64,000 bases of DNA from Acidobacteriota bacterium (lineage in GTDB: Bacteria; Acidobacteriota; Blastocatellia; Pyrinomonadales; Pyrinomonadaceae), in NCBI GenBank assembly GCA_016703965.1, contig JADJBB010000002.1:310001-374000 (forward strand). The letters are read 5' to 3'. Below, piece by piece: positions 15,810 to 23,833 of the stretch (the first letter of the stretch is position 1; each line of letters begins with the position of its first letter). The notes under the pieces were generated by a model that was not told the origin of the DNA, made no database searches, and saw only the letters and a list, made by a program, of their open reading frames with translations. The position numbers and the translations under genes are program-made.

Positions 15810-15947
15810 GACTGGAGCTCAAGCGTCCCGCTTGCCAACGCCGCAGCTTCTGCGGCGTAACGGCGCCGATCATTTAGCAAGTTGTAAAAGTCCCAGAGCC
15901 TTAGCGGGTTTCAACCGCTTGGCAAGCGGGACGATTGCGCTCCAGTC
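15810..15947. repeat. TGACTGGAG-family inverted repeat, copy 1
   Basis: Arms 15810-15837 (GACTGGAGCTCAAGCG and on) and 15920-15947 are reverse complements with few changes. The centre holds a separate short hairpin (ACGCCGCAG...TGCGGCGT). It separates the convergent DUF3224 gene and the gene ending at 15951, so it may serve as terminator. The family has four copies in this window (also 16384, 53230 and 54421). Confidence 0.85.
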
Positions 15948-15950
15948 CGC

Positions 15951-16334
15951 TCACGCTTTTGCCTTTCCGATCACTCGGGTCGCTTTTATATCTAATACCA
16001 GCACGCTGTCTTCGTCGATCTCGGCGGTGTGGAATGCGACGGTTCTTGGGACCTGGATCTGGTGATGACGGATGAATCGATTTGCTCGTATCACTCGATG
16101 CCGGCCTCCAGATTTCTGGAGCAGCGGGTAAGCGTGTTTTGTGATCTTGCTCGCCGGTGAGATGCCGATGAGGCGGTTTACCCTGTCAAAAAGCAGTACC
16201 GCCTGGCCGGGCCGCCCCAATTTCTCAAAGGCATTCGCCCCGATCAAAATTTCGCCCTTGCGGTTCAGCGAGACATGCAGCTCTGATGAAACGTCTTTGG
16301 GCCCGATGGTGAATTCTTCCCAGTGTTTTATCAT
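15951..16334 (-). CDS. AbrB/MraZ-like small protein, unknown
   Basis: 127 residues from the ATG at 16334. An in-frame start at 16445 would translate the neighbouring inverted repeat and is rejected. The stretch SLNRKGEILIGANAFEKLG followed by VLLFDRVNRLIGISPA resembles the swapped-hairpin AbrB/MraZ layout (beta-turn-beta, then a small hydrophobic loop), so DNA binding is possible, but similarity is weak. The C-terminal half carries RVIRANRFIRHHQ and is basic. A TTGACA hexamer (16374-16369, minus) lies 35 bp upstream of the start. It is flanked on both sides by TGACTGGAG-family repeats, as if captured between two copies. Confidence 0.6.
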   Translation of the reverse strand: MIKHWEEFTIGPKDVSSELHVSLNRKGEILIGANAFEKLGRPGQAVLLFDRVNRLIGISPASKITKHAYPLLQKSGGRHRVIRANRFIRHHQIQVPRTVAFHTAEIDEDSVLVLDIKATRVIGKAKA

Positions 16335-16383
16335 AATGCGAAACAACGTATCATAGATAAAACAAAATGTCAAGTAAAAAATA

Positions 16384-16523
16384 ACTGGAGCGCGGGGCGT
16401 CCCGTCTGCCAAGTCGTTGAGAACCGCTGATGTGCCCGGGTTCATTTCAACTTATCTTACTTTTAGAGCCGTCACGCCGGGGAAGCCTCGAAGTTGGCAA
16501 GCGGGACGCCCCGTGCTCCAGTC
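16384..16523. repeat. TGACTGGAG-family inverted repeat, copy 2
   Basis: Arms 16384-16412 (ACTGGAGCGCGGGGCGTCCC and on) and 16494-16523 pair over most of their length. The centre is about 80 bp and carries no gene. With copy 1 it encloses the small gene at 15951-16334. Confidence 0.82.
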
Positions 16524-16991
16524 GGGGGAGGCTTGAGCTCCGCTCGCGGCGGGTGGCGGTGGGGTTTCGCGGCGGCGGTGAGCGGCGGCGAACAGCGGAT
16601 ATTTGGCGGCGGCGGCACGGGCGGCGGAACCAGTCGGCGGGAAGTGGATGAAAATTATGATCTTGGGCACAAAAACCGTCGAAAACGTCAGAAAAGATAG
16701 TTCGACCAATCTCGCAAATAACTCTACCAATCCTGGCGGACAACTCTACCGATGCGAGCGTCTTGCTTTACCTAAACGCCCCGGATCTGCCGTTCTGTAA
16801 TTTTGTCGGGTTTGACCTCACAAATATCGACGTCATTACCAATGTAAACTTTTGTAAACTTACGGCTTGCAGTAGTAATTTGGTTGCCAAACCTGCGGAA
16901 CCGTACTAAATTGATAGCAATTCACCAAAGTGCAATCTACTTTTGAATTTCTTTTCCGTTCTGATCCAAATTACGGTTTTGAGGACATTTA
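16524..16991. other. Gene-free stretch before the sortilin-like gene
   Basis: No convincing gene. 16540-16640 is very GC-rich with GGC/GGCGG runs that open several frames without any recognisable protein. 16701-16750 contains a dispersed repeat (separate entry). The rest is A/T-richer and should hold the promoter of the gene at 16992; no clear -35/-10 pair was found. Confidence 0.6.
16701..16750. repeat. Dispersed AACTCTACC element, copy 1
   Basis: 16701-16730 matches, with about three changes, the reverse complement of 34833-34862 (core CAAATAACTCTACCA). A second direct AACTCTACC follows at 16742-16750. Both copies lie in spacers. A protein-binding site or a small mobile remnant is possible. 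Confidence 0.65.
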
Positions 16992-19900
16992 ATGATGAGA
17001 ATATTCGGCTTTGTGAAGCGCTTGAGCGTTTCCACTTTACTACTATTGTCGGTCGTTTCGTTCGCCGGGGCCCAGGCCACGCCAACGCCAGCTCCGCGGC
17101 CTGCATCGCCGCCGCCTACTTTTGAATCGTCCATCGCGGGCCTGCGATTTCGCGAGATCGGCCCTGCGACCATGGGCGGACGTATCAATGATATCGAGGT
17201 TGTCGCGCAGGATTCGCGGATCATTTACGCCGCGACCGCGGCCAGCGGCATTGTGAAATCGACGAACGGCGGCACGTCGTGGACCATGATCTTTGATAAG
17301 GAAAGCGTGGGAAGCGTTGGCGATATCGCGATCGCCCCGTCTAATCCGTCTATCGTGTGGGCCGGAACGGGCGAATCTAATAACCGCCAGAGCTCATCAT
17401 GGGGCAACGGCGTCTACAAATCGATGGATGGCGGCAAGACATGGAAAAACATGGGCTTGGTTAATACGATGGCCATCGCCCGCGTCGTTATCCATCCGAC
17501 CAATCCAGACATCGTCTGGGTCGCAGCGACCGGAAACCTCTGGGGCCCGAGCCCCGACCGCGGCGTTTACAAAACGACTGACGGCGGAAAAACGTGGACA
17601 AATACGCTGAAGATCAACGACGATACCGGCGCGACCGAGATCGCAATAGACCATGAAAGCCCGACCATTCTCTACGCCGCCATGTATCAACGCCGACGCA
17701 CAGTGTTTGGCTTTAACGGTAGCGGAGAGCACAGCGCCATGTACAAATCGCACGACGGCGGCGACACGTGGACAAAGATCGTCAATGGCATGCCGTACAA
17801 TACGGAAAACGCGCCGACCCCGCGTCCCGATGGACTGCTCGAAACCGGCAGATGTGCGATCGCGGTTTATGCGAAAGACACGAATGTCGTCTATGCGCTG
17901 GTCGAACACGCCAACGGCGGCATCTATCGCTCGACCGACAAGGGCGAAACGTGGACGCGTCAGGCCGACATAGCCGCAAATCCACGGCCCATGTATTTCA
18001 GCCAGATCCGCATCGACCCAAATAACGACCAACGCCTCTGGATGGCCGGCGTTTCGATGCAGTATTCAGAGGATGGCGGCCGGACTTGGACGGGAAACCT
18101 GGCCCGCTCTCCTCACGCCGACACTCACGGTATCTGGATCAACCCAAAAGACTCCAACAATCTCGTGATCGGTAACGATGGCGGCATCAACATCACCTAT
18201 GACCGCGGCCGCACATGGGATTATGCAAACACCGTCCCGCTCGGCCAGTTTTATGAGGTTGGAGCTGACAACAGCGTGCCGTACAAGGTTTGCGGCGGCT
18301 TGCAGGACAATAATACTTGGTGTGGGCCGAGCCAGACATTAGCCGGCGGTGGTATCAAAAATGATGACTGGTATACGATCGGCGGCGGCGACGGATTCTT
18401 TGCCCAGCCCGATCCGAATGACCCGAATATCGTCTACGCCGAGTCGCAGGACGGAAATCTGCTGCGTCGAAACGTAAAAACCGGCGAAAGCAAGAGCATC
18501 CGGCCACGTGAAGAAGAAAACGAAAAGAGCTACCGTTTTCAGTGGAATTCGCCGATCTTGATCTCTTCGTATGATTCCAACACGATCTATTACCCCGGTA
18601 ACTTTGTTTTCAAATCGACGGACCGCGGAGACGGCTGGAAAAAGATTAGCCCGGATCTGACGACCAATGTCGACCGCAACGGCTTGCAGATCATGGGTAA
18701 AGTGCCCGACAAAAATACTCGTTCGCGGCACGACGGCGTTCAGAATTATCCGACAATAACGACGATCTCGGAATCTCCGGTCGATCGCAACGTTTTGTGG
18801 GCCGGAACCGATGACGGCAATTTACAGGTGACTCGCGATTCTGCTACCTGGAAAAATGTCGTTGACAAGGTCCCGGGACTGCCAAAGGGCACGTATGTCA
18901 GCCGCGTTGTTGCATCGAAGTCCTCTGCGGGCGCGGCGTACGTGACATTTGACGGCCATCGAAATGGCGATTTTAAGGTCTATGTTTACATGACAACGGA
19001 TTTCGGCGAATCGTGGAAGTCGATCGCGTCGAACCTGCCGCAGAATAACGGCATCGTCAGTGTTATCCGCGAACATCCGCGTAACCAGAACCTGCTTTTT
19101 GTCGGTACGGAATTCGGCCTGTTTGCGTCCTGGAACAAGGGCGGGAACTGGACCCAGATCAAGGCAAATCTGCCGACCGTGCCCGTTGACGACATCCTGA
19201 TCCATCCGCGTGATAACGACCTGATCCTCGCCACCCACGGCCGCTCGATCTGGATCCTGGACGATATCTCGGCCCTTGAAGGGATGAATGACACCACGCT
19301 GGCCAGCAATATTCAGGTTTTCGACTCACGTCCCGGCATTCAGTGGCGGCCGTGGAACAACAAGCCTTTGACGGGTGATAAACAATTTGTCGGACAAAAT
19401 CCGCAGATCGGAGCCTACGTCAATTTCTATCTGAAAGAACCGCTTAATCAGGGCGAGACCATTACCCTCACCTTCCAGGATTCGGCCGGCCAAACGGTCA
19501 GGACCGTTAACTGCGCACGTCCGCAGCCAGGAGCAGCACCCGGACCGGGTGGTGGCGGATTTGGCGGCGGCGGCGGCGGCGGTGGTGCCGCGGCAGCCGC
19601 GGCGGCAGCAGCAGCGGCCGCTGGAGGTGCGATTCCTCCGGCCCTTCTGGCCCAGTTTGGCGGCGGCGGTGGCGGTGGCTGCACCGCGAATCGAGGAATA
19701 AACAGGTATGTATGGGATATGCGCGCCCAGGCCCGCGCTGGCGGCGGCGGAGGTGGCTTCGGCGGCGGCGGAGGTGGCGGCGGCGGCTTTGGCGGCGGTG
19801 GAGGCCAGGGCTCACGCGTCGATCCGGGCGATTACACTGTAAAGATCAAACTCGGGACAACGGAACTATCAAAGCCGATCAAGGTGATGGAAGATCCGCG

Positions 19901-20468
19901 TATCGAATTCTCGGCCGAGGATCGCGCCAAGAAGAAGGCGGCTATCGCGAAGTTCGCTCCGTTCATTGCGCAAGCCCAGCAGGCAACGACCCAGATCGTC
20001 GCGCTGAGAGCGAATGTGAACGCGCAGCTTGAGGCATGGAAACGGCCTGGTGTTCCGCAACCACCGGCGAACGTCAAGACTTCGGTCGAAGATCTGCTCA
20101 AGAAGATCGACGCCATCTATCCGAACTGGGGACAGATACCCCAGGCGGGCGGCGCCGTCAACCTCAGCGCGGCCGGCCCGGCCCTGGTAGAGCCGCGTCC
20201 GACCTTAGGACAGCGGGCGAATCAGGTGATGGGTGCGATCGAAGGTGCATCGGCCGCTCCGACAGCGTGGGAACTGGCGCAGATCGAATTGTTGTCTGCA
20301 CGAATTCCGGCCGCGGCGGCCGAGGTCCGAAGCCTCGTAACTGTCGATCTCCCGGCCCTGAACGCTCTGATGTTGGAGGCTAAGCTCCCGTATATCCTGC
20401 CCCCAGCAGGTGCGGGTGGCGGCGGCGGCCAGCGTCCGCCGAACGACGATAATTTGGACCAGCAGTAA
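16992..20468 (+). CDS. Exported sortilin/VPS10-like beta-propeller protein
   Basis: 1158 residues. The signal peptide (about 10-27, ending FAGAQ) is followed by a Thr/Pro linker and a large propeller built of BNR/Asp-box repeats such as STNGGTSWT, SMDGGKTWK, TTDGGKTWT and STDKGETWT (residues about 45-780). Such VPS10/sortilin-type proteins are numerous in Acidobacteriota and often labelled glycosyl hydrolase-like without proof. Residues 853-940 are extreme low complexity: poly-Gly with Phe, a run of twelve Ala, then more Gly. A helical C-terminal part (about 975-1120) follows. The protein is probably secreted or surface-bound. A paralogue lies at 59428. A hairpin terminator follows the stop. 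Confidence 0.85.
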   Translation: MMRIFGFVKRLSVSTLLLLSVVSFAGAQATPTPAPRPASPPPTFESSIAGLRFREIGPATMGGRINDIEVVAQDSRIIYAATAASGIVKSTNGGTSWTMIFDKESVGSVGDIAIAPSNPSIVWAGTGESNNRQSSSWGNGVYKSMDGGKTWKNMGLVNTMAIARVVIHPTNPDIVWVAATGNLWGPSPDRGVYKTTDGGKTWTNTLKINDDTGATEIAIDHESPTILYAAMYQRRRTVFGFNGSGEHSAMYKSHDGGDTWTKIVNGMPYNTENAPTPRPDGLLETGRCAIAVYAKDTNVVYALVEHANGGIYRSTDKGETWTRQADIAANPRPMYFSQIRIDPNNDQRLWMAGVSMQYSEDGGRTWTGNLARSPHADTHGIWINPKDSNNLVIGNDGGINITYDRGRTWDYANTVPLGQFYEVGADNSVPYKVCGGLQDNNTWCGPSQTLAGGGIKNDDWYTIGGGDGFFAQPDPNDPNIVYAESQDGNLLRRNVKTGESKSIRPREEENEKSYRFQWNSPILISSYDSNTIYYPGNFVFKSTDRGDGWKKISPDLTTNVDRNGLQIMGKVPDKNTRSRHDGVQNYPTITTISESPVDRNVLWAGTDDGNLQVTRDSATWKNVVDKVPGLPKGTYVSRVVASKSSAGAAYVTFDGHRNGDFKVYVYMTTDFGESWKSIASNLPQNNGIVSVIREHPRNQNLLFVGTEFGLFASWNKGGNWTQIKANLPTVPVDDILIHPRDNDLILATHGRSIWILDDISALEGMNDTTLASNIQVFDSRPGIQWRPWNNKPLTGDKQFVGQNPQIGAYVNFYLKEPLNQGETITLTFQDSAGQTVRTVNCARPQPGAAPGPGGGGFGGGGGGGGAAAAAAAAAAAAGGAIPPALLAQFGGGGGGGCTANRGINRYVWDMRAQARAGGGGGGFGGGGGGGGGFGGGGGQGSRVDPGDYTVKIKLGTTELSKPIKVMEDPRIEFSAEDRAKKKAAIAKFAPFIAQAQQATTQIVALRANVNAQLEAWKRPGVPQPPANVKTSVEDLLKKIDAIYPNWGQIPQAGGAVNLSAAGPALVEPRPTLGQRANQVMGAIEGASAAPTAWELAQIELLSARIPAAAAEVRSLVTVDLPALNALMLEAKLPYILPPAGAGGGGGQRPPNDDNLDQQ

Positions 20469-20490
20469 GGCCTGATCATTTTAATTTGCC

Positions 20491-20524
20491 AAAAGCCGGG
20501 CCGTTAATATACTGCCCGGCTTTT
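20491..20524 (+). terminator. Hairpin terminator after the sortilin-like gene
   Basis: AAAAGCCGGGC and GCCCGGCTTTT form an 11-bp perfect stem with a 12-nt loop, 22 bp after the stop, followed by a T-rich stretch. Confidence 0.85.
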
Positions 20525-20702
20525 GCTCGTTTGGATCTTTGGGATGGCGGCCCCTCCCAAAATGTCGGGACGCCCACATTTAAGCTGCCAGCCGATCCGT
20601 ACGCAGATCAAGAAAATAGAAAATCATTCCGGAAAGCGCCAATTAGATCAATAGTTGATTGCCGATTTATCCAGGTTGCTGCGAAATGAGTAGAATGGAT
20701 TA

Positions 20703-21716
20703 ATGCTAAAGATCGACGTTCACACACACATTCTGCCTTGTGACATTCCACGCTGGAAGGATACGTTCGGGTACGGCGGGTTCATCGGCCTTAATCATTA
20801 TGCACCTTGTTGTGCAAAGATGGTACGCGACGATGGTGTGCAGTTTCGCGACGTTGACGAAAATTGCTGGAGTGCCGAAAAACGGATTCAAGAATGCGAT
20901 CTGTCGGGCGTTAACGTGCAGGTTCTCTCAACCGTACCGGTGATGTTCAGCTACTGGTCGAAACCGAAGGATGGGAACGAGGTCGCAATTTTTCTTAACG
21001 ACCATATTGCTGGAATTGTCAACGAATTTCCGTACCGCTTTGTAGGTCTCGGAACCGTTCCGATGCAGGATACTGATTTTGCGGTGCGTGAACTTGAACG
21101 GTGTAAACAGATCGGTCTCGCGGGGGTTCAGATAGGAACCAATATCAATCAACTAAACCTCGGCGATCCGCAGTTTTTCAAATTTTTCGAGGCCTGCGAA
21201 CGACTGGGAATGGCGGTTTTTGTTCATCCGTGGGACATGATGGGTGAAAAAGACATGCAGAAATACTGGCTGCCGTGGCTTGTTGGAATGCCGGCTGAAG
21301 TTTCGCGTGCGATCTGCTCTCTTATATTCTCGGGAACTCTTGAGCGTCTGCCTAAACTGAGGATTTGCTTTGCTCACGGTGGCGGTGCATTTCCATCGAC
21401 ACTTGGCCGGATCGAACATGGATACAACGTCAGGTCCGATCTTTGTGCGGTAGACAATCCGCACAATCCTCGCAAATATATTCGGCAGGTCTATTTTGAT
21501 TCATTGGTTCACGATCCGGCAAGCCTAGGGTATTTGATCGACCTGGTCGGAGCCGACCGGATCGTATTGGGAAGCGATTACCCTTTTCCTTTGGGGGAAG
21601 CTCGACCGGGCGAACTGATAGAATCAATGGGACTTAGCGAAGACGTTCGGGAGGCGATCTTCTCTAAAACAGCATTAGAGTGGCTGGGGTTAGATTCGAT
21701 CAGGTTTACCCGATAA
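20703..21716 (+). CDS. 2-amino-3-carboxymuconate-6-semialdehyde decarboxylase (ACMSD)
   Basis: 337-residue amidohydrolase-fold decarboxylase that converts ACMS, the product of 3-hydroxyanthranilate dioxygenase, to 2-aminomuconate semialdehyde. This diverts flux from spontaneous quinolinate formation. Metal residues are in place: His7 and His9 (DVHTHILP), His175 (FVHPWDM), His225 (CFAHGGGAF) and Asp292 ([11 protein letters not shown]). Many stretches, such as [14 protein letters not shown] and [12 protein letters not shown], are the same as or close to animal and pseudomonad ACMSD. The gene stands alone, downstream of a terminator; its own promoter should lie in 20525-20700. High confidence in both family and reaction. 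Confidence 0.96.
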   Translation: MLKIDVHTHILPCDIPRWKDTFGYGGFIGLNHYAPCCAKMVRDDGVQFRDVDENCWSAEKRIQECDLSGVNVQVLSTVPVMFSYWSKPKDGNEVAIFLNDHIAGIVNEFPYRFVGLGTVPMQDTDFAVRELERCKQIGLAGVQIGTNINQLNLGDPQFFKFFEACERLGMAVFVHPWDMMGEKDMQKYWLPWLVGMPAEVSRAICSLIFSGTLERLPKLRICFAHGGGAFPSTLGRIEHGYNVRSDLCAVDNPHNPRKYIRQVYFDSLVHDPASLGYLIDLVGADRIVLGSDYPFPLGEARPGELIESMGLSEDVREAIFSKTALEWLGLDSIRFTR

Positions 21717-21838
21717 AGAAAAGGGAATCAGGCGTCGCCCCATTCCCCTTAGAATTACAAACCATGAAATTGCCGTTAGAAAGACGGATTTATTTTGTTG
21801 CGGCTGTTTTCTTTTCGAAACTGCTTGCGGGACTAATC

Positions 21839-22198
21839 CTAACGCCTAACGCCAAACGAGAAACTAGAATCCTCAATGACGACCTTGCTGAGATAGCGGT
21901 CGTCTCCTACGCGAGCAAAGACTAGATCGGACCCGCTGCGATCCCGCTCACCAACAAGGCGACCAAGGGTAGTGTGGACGAGTTTTCCTTCTCTATCCGT
22001 AATGACAAGGATGGCTCCTCCCGATGAGTCTTTTGTGAGAGTGAGATTGTATTCACCGGCCTCGATCCGCTTATCGCCGACAGTAAAATTGAAAGGGATC
22101 GCTGCGTTGATCTTGGCAGATGGTTGAGCACTTGCAATTGGGACCCCGAGGCCGATCGCTAAACCGAAGATGAGCAAGAACTGAAAAGTGTATTTCAC
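21839..22198 (-). CDS. Small secreted protein, acidobacterial type
   Basis: 119 residues from a GTG start at 22198, chosen because GGAGGT lies five bases upstream; an in-frame ATG at 22240 has no such site. Signal peptide 1-22 (LLIFGLAIGLGVPIASAQ). The mature region INAAIPFNFTVGDKRIEAGEY matches a secreted beta-sandwich family I know as common in Acidobacteriota, where it reads roughly IPFxFxVGxxxLPAGxY. Function unknown. It stands alone between ACMSD and the PLP decarboxylase. Confidence 0.72.
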   Translation of the reverse strand: MKYTFQFLLIFGLAIGLGVPIASAQPSAKINAAIPFNFTVGDKRIEAGEYNLTLTKDSSGGAILVITDREGKLVHTTLGRLVGERDRSGSDLVFARVGDDRYLSKVVIEDSSFSFGVRR

Positions 22199-22296
22199 TA
22201 ATACCTCCGTATGAATCGTTAAGCTAATTGGTGAAGGCAAATTCCTTCAATAACTAGGGCGAAAACGGAAGTAAAAAAGTATCAACCGGGAATTTT

Positions 22297-23670
22297 CTAT
22301 TTCATGGTCTCGAGTATCTGCGTAATATCCGTTTCAGTCGTGTCGGGATTGATAAAACAAAATCTCGCCACCGTTTCAGGGCCTGCAGGGTTTCTCCACT
22401 TGGTTGGGGTTACAAGAGCGAAGCCAGCCTTGTGATTTCTATAAGTCCACGCTTTGTATTCATCGGGTGACCAGCCAATACGTCTAAAAAGAACGCAAGA
22501 AAGGCTGGGTTCGCGAACAAGTTCTACGTGTTTCGCGTCCGTGATCAGCCGCCCGGCTATTTGAGCAAGTTCTATGCCTCGTTCAACAGCGGTTTCATAG
22601 CGGTCGGTGCCGTGCATAGCAAGGGAAAACCAAAGCGGAAGTCCCCGCAGCCGCCGGGTAAGTTGTATTTGATAATCAGAAGGATTAAACCCTTTTGCCC
22701 CCTCATCTGTAAAAATATCAAGATACGAACCTTCTTGAGAGTGGGTCTTTTTTGCGAGTTCAGGCTCCCGATAGATCACTGCTCCGCAGTCATAGGGGGA
22801 AAATAGCCACTTGTGCGGGTCTATGGTGATGCTGTCTGCCTCCTCGATCCCGTTAAACAGGTGCCTTACCGAACGAGCCGCGAGAGCTCCGCCGCCGTAC
22901 GCCGCGTCAACGTGGAACCAGACGTTCTCATGCTTGGCCACCCGGGCGATGCCCGCCAGGTCATCAATTATGCCGGAATTTGTTGTGCCTCCGGTGGCGA
23001 TGATTGCAAAAACACGGGAACGATCCTCGTCAGACATTTCGCTGATGGTTCGCGCAAGGTCGGTGCCCTCCAGCCGGTCTTCAGTTTTGATCAGACAGAC
23101 ATCCGCATCGATCACCTTTGCCATTGCCGAGATCGATGAGTGAGCGGCGTTTGAAGCTATCACGATCCCGCGGGTGTGGGCCTTTTCGGGATGCCTTGCG
23201 CGCCACGTTTCGCGGGCGGTGACCATCGCAGAAAGGTTTGCTTCCGTACCACCGCTTGTAAAAACACCGAAAGCCCCTTCCGGCAGGCCCGTCAGCTTGA
23301 CGAGCCATTTCATTGCCTGATTCTCTGCGAATATTCCGCCGGCTCCCTCCATCCAATAGGCTCCGTGGATGCTTGATGCCGAGGTGACCAGATCGAACAT
23401 GATCGCCGCGCGGGTCGGCGATGCCGGAACAAACGCCAGGTGCCGCGGATGATCTATCGAAACACTGGCTTTCAAGAGCACATCGCGAAAGAGCTTAAAC
23501 GCTTTTTCGCCGCCAATGCCCTTTGCCGTTACGGTCTCGCCCACAAGCTCGTACAGTTCTTCTTCTTTTTTCGGGAACCCAAGCTTCTGGTCTGTTTGGG
23601 TTATCTGATTGATCGCAAACTTAATTACGTCGAGCGACATCTCGACGATATCTATATCAATATTGTGCAT
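22297..23670 (-). CDS. PLP-dependent group II amino acid decarboxylase
   Basis: 457 residues of the aromatic-amino-acid/glutamate/diaminobutyrate decarboxylase superfamily. Pyridoxal phosphate would be bound by Lys287 in TIDPHKWLFSPYDCG; Asp255 (HVDAAYGG) pairs with the ring nitrogen. FTSGGTEANLSA and ATGGTTNSGIIDD are also typical. The substrate is not determined: its place divergent to kynU and next to ACMSD makes an aromatic amino acid such as tryptophan or kynurenine worth considering, but nothing in the sequence proves it. Starts at 23670 or 23640 are possible; neither has a strong SD. A 14-bp perfect palindrome lies ten bases upstream. Confidence 0.85.
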   Translation of the reverse strand: MHNIDIDIVEMSLDVIKFAINQITQTDQKLGFPKKEEELYELVGETVTAKGIGGEKAFKLFRDVLLKASVSIDHPRHLAFVPASPTRAAIMFDLVTSASSIHGAYWMEGAGGIFAENQAMKWLVKLTGLPEGAFGVFTSGGTEANLSAMVTARETWRARHPEKAHTRGIVIASNAAHSSISAMAKVIDADVCLIKTEDRLEGTDLARTISEMSDEDRSRVFAIIATGGTTNSGIIDDLAGIARVAKHENVWFHVDAAYGGGALAARSVRHLFNGIEEADSITIDPHKWLFSPYDCGAVIYREPELAKKTHSQEGSYLDIFTDEGAKGFNPSDYQIQLTRRLRGLPLWFSLAMHGTDRYETAVERGIELAQIAGRLITDAKHVELVREPSLSCVLFRRIGWSPDEYKAWTYRNHKAGFALVTPTKWRNPAGPETVARFCFINPDTTETDITQILETMK

Positions 23671-23679
23671 AAAAATGTT

Positions 23680-23693
23680 GAGTCACGTGACTC
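23680..23693. promoter_or_regulatory. 14-bp perfect palindrome in the decarboxylase/kynU divergent spacer
   Basis: GAGTCACGTGACTC is perfectly symmetric. It lies between the start of the minus-strand decarboxylase (23670) and the plus-strand kynurenine operon (23834). Its form suits a dimeric regulator that controls one or both transcripts; the regulator is not in the window. Confidence 0.5.
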
Positions 23694-23833
23694 TATCGAA
23701 TAGCTAGAAATTGAGTTTGGTGTCCGGTTTCTTCCACCGTTTCCATGTTGCTTCGGACGAGGGACGCATCGACAGATAGATCAGCGTGACTGTTTCGTGC
23801 GATTCCAAAGATAGCATAAAATATAATTACATT

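Noticed and set aside
16430..16743. Several Gly/Arg-rich open frames in both directions
   Set aside because: GC-rich DNA keeps frames open by chance; none has a start signal or a recognisable protein.
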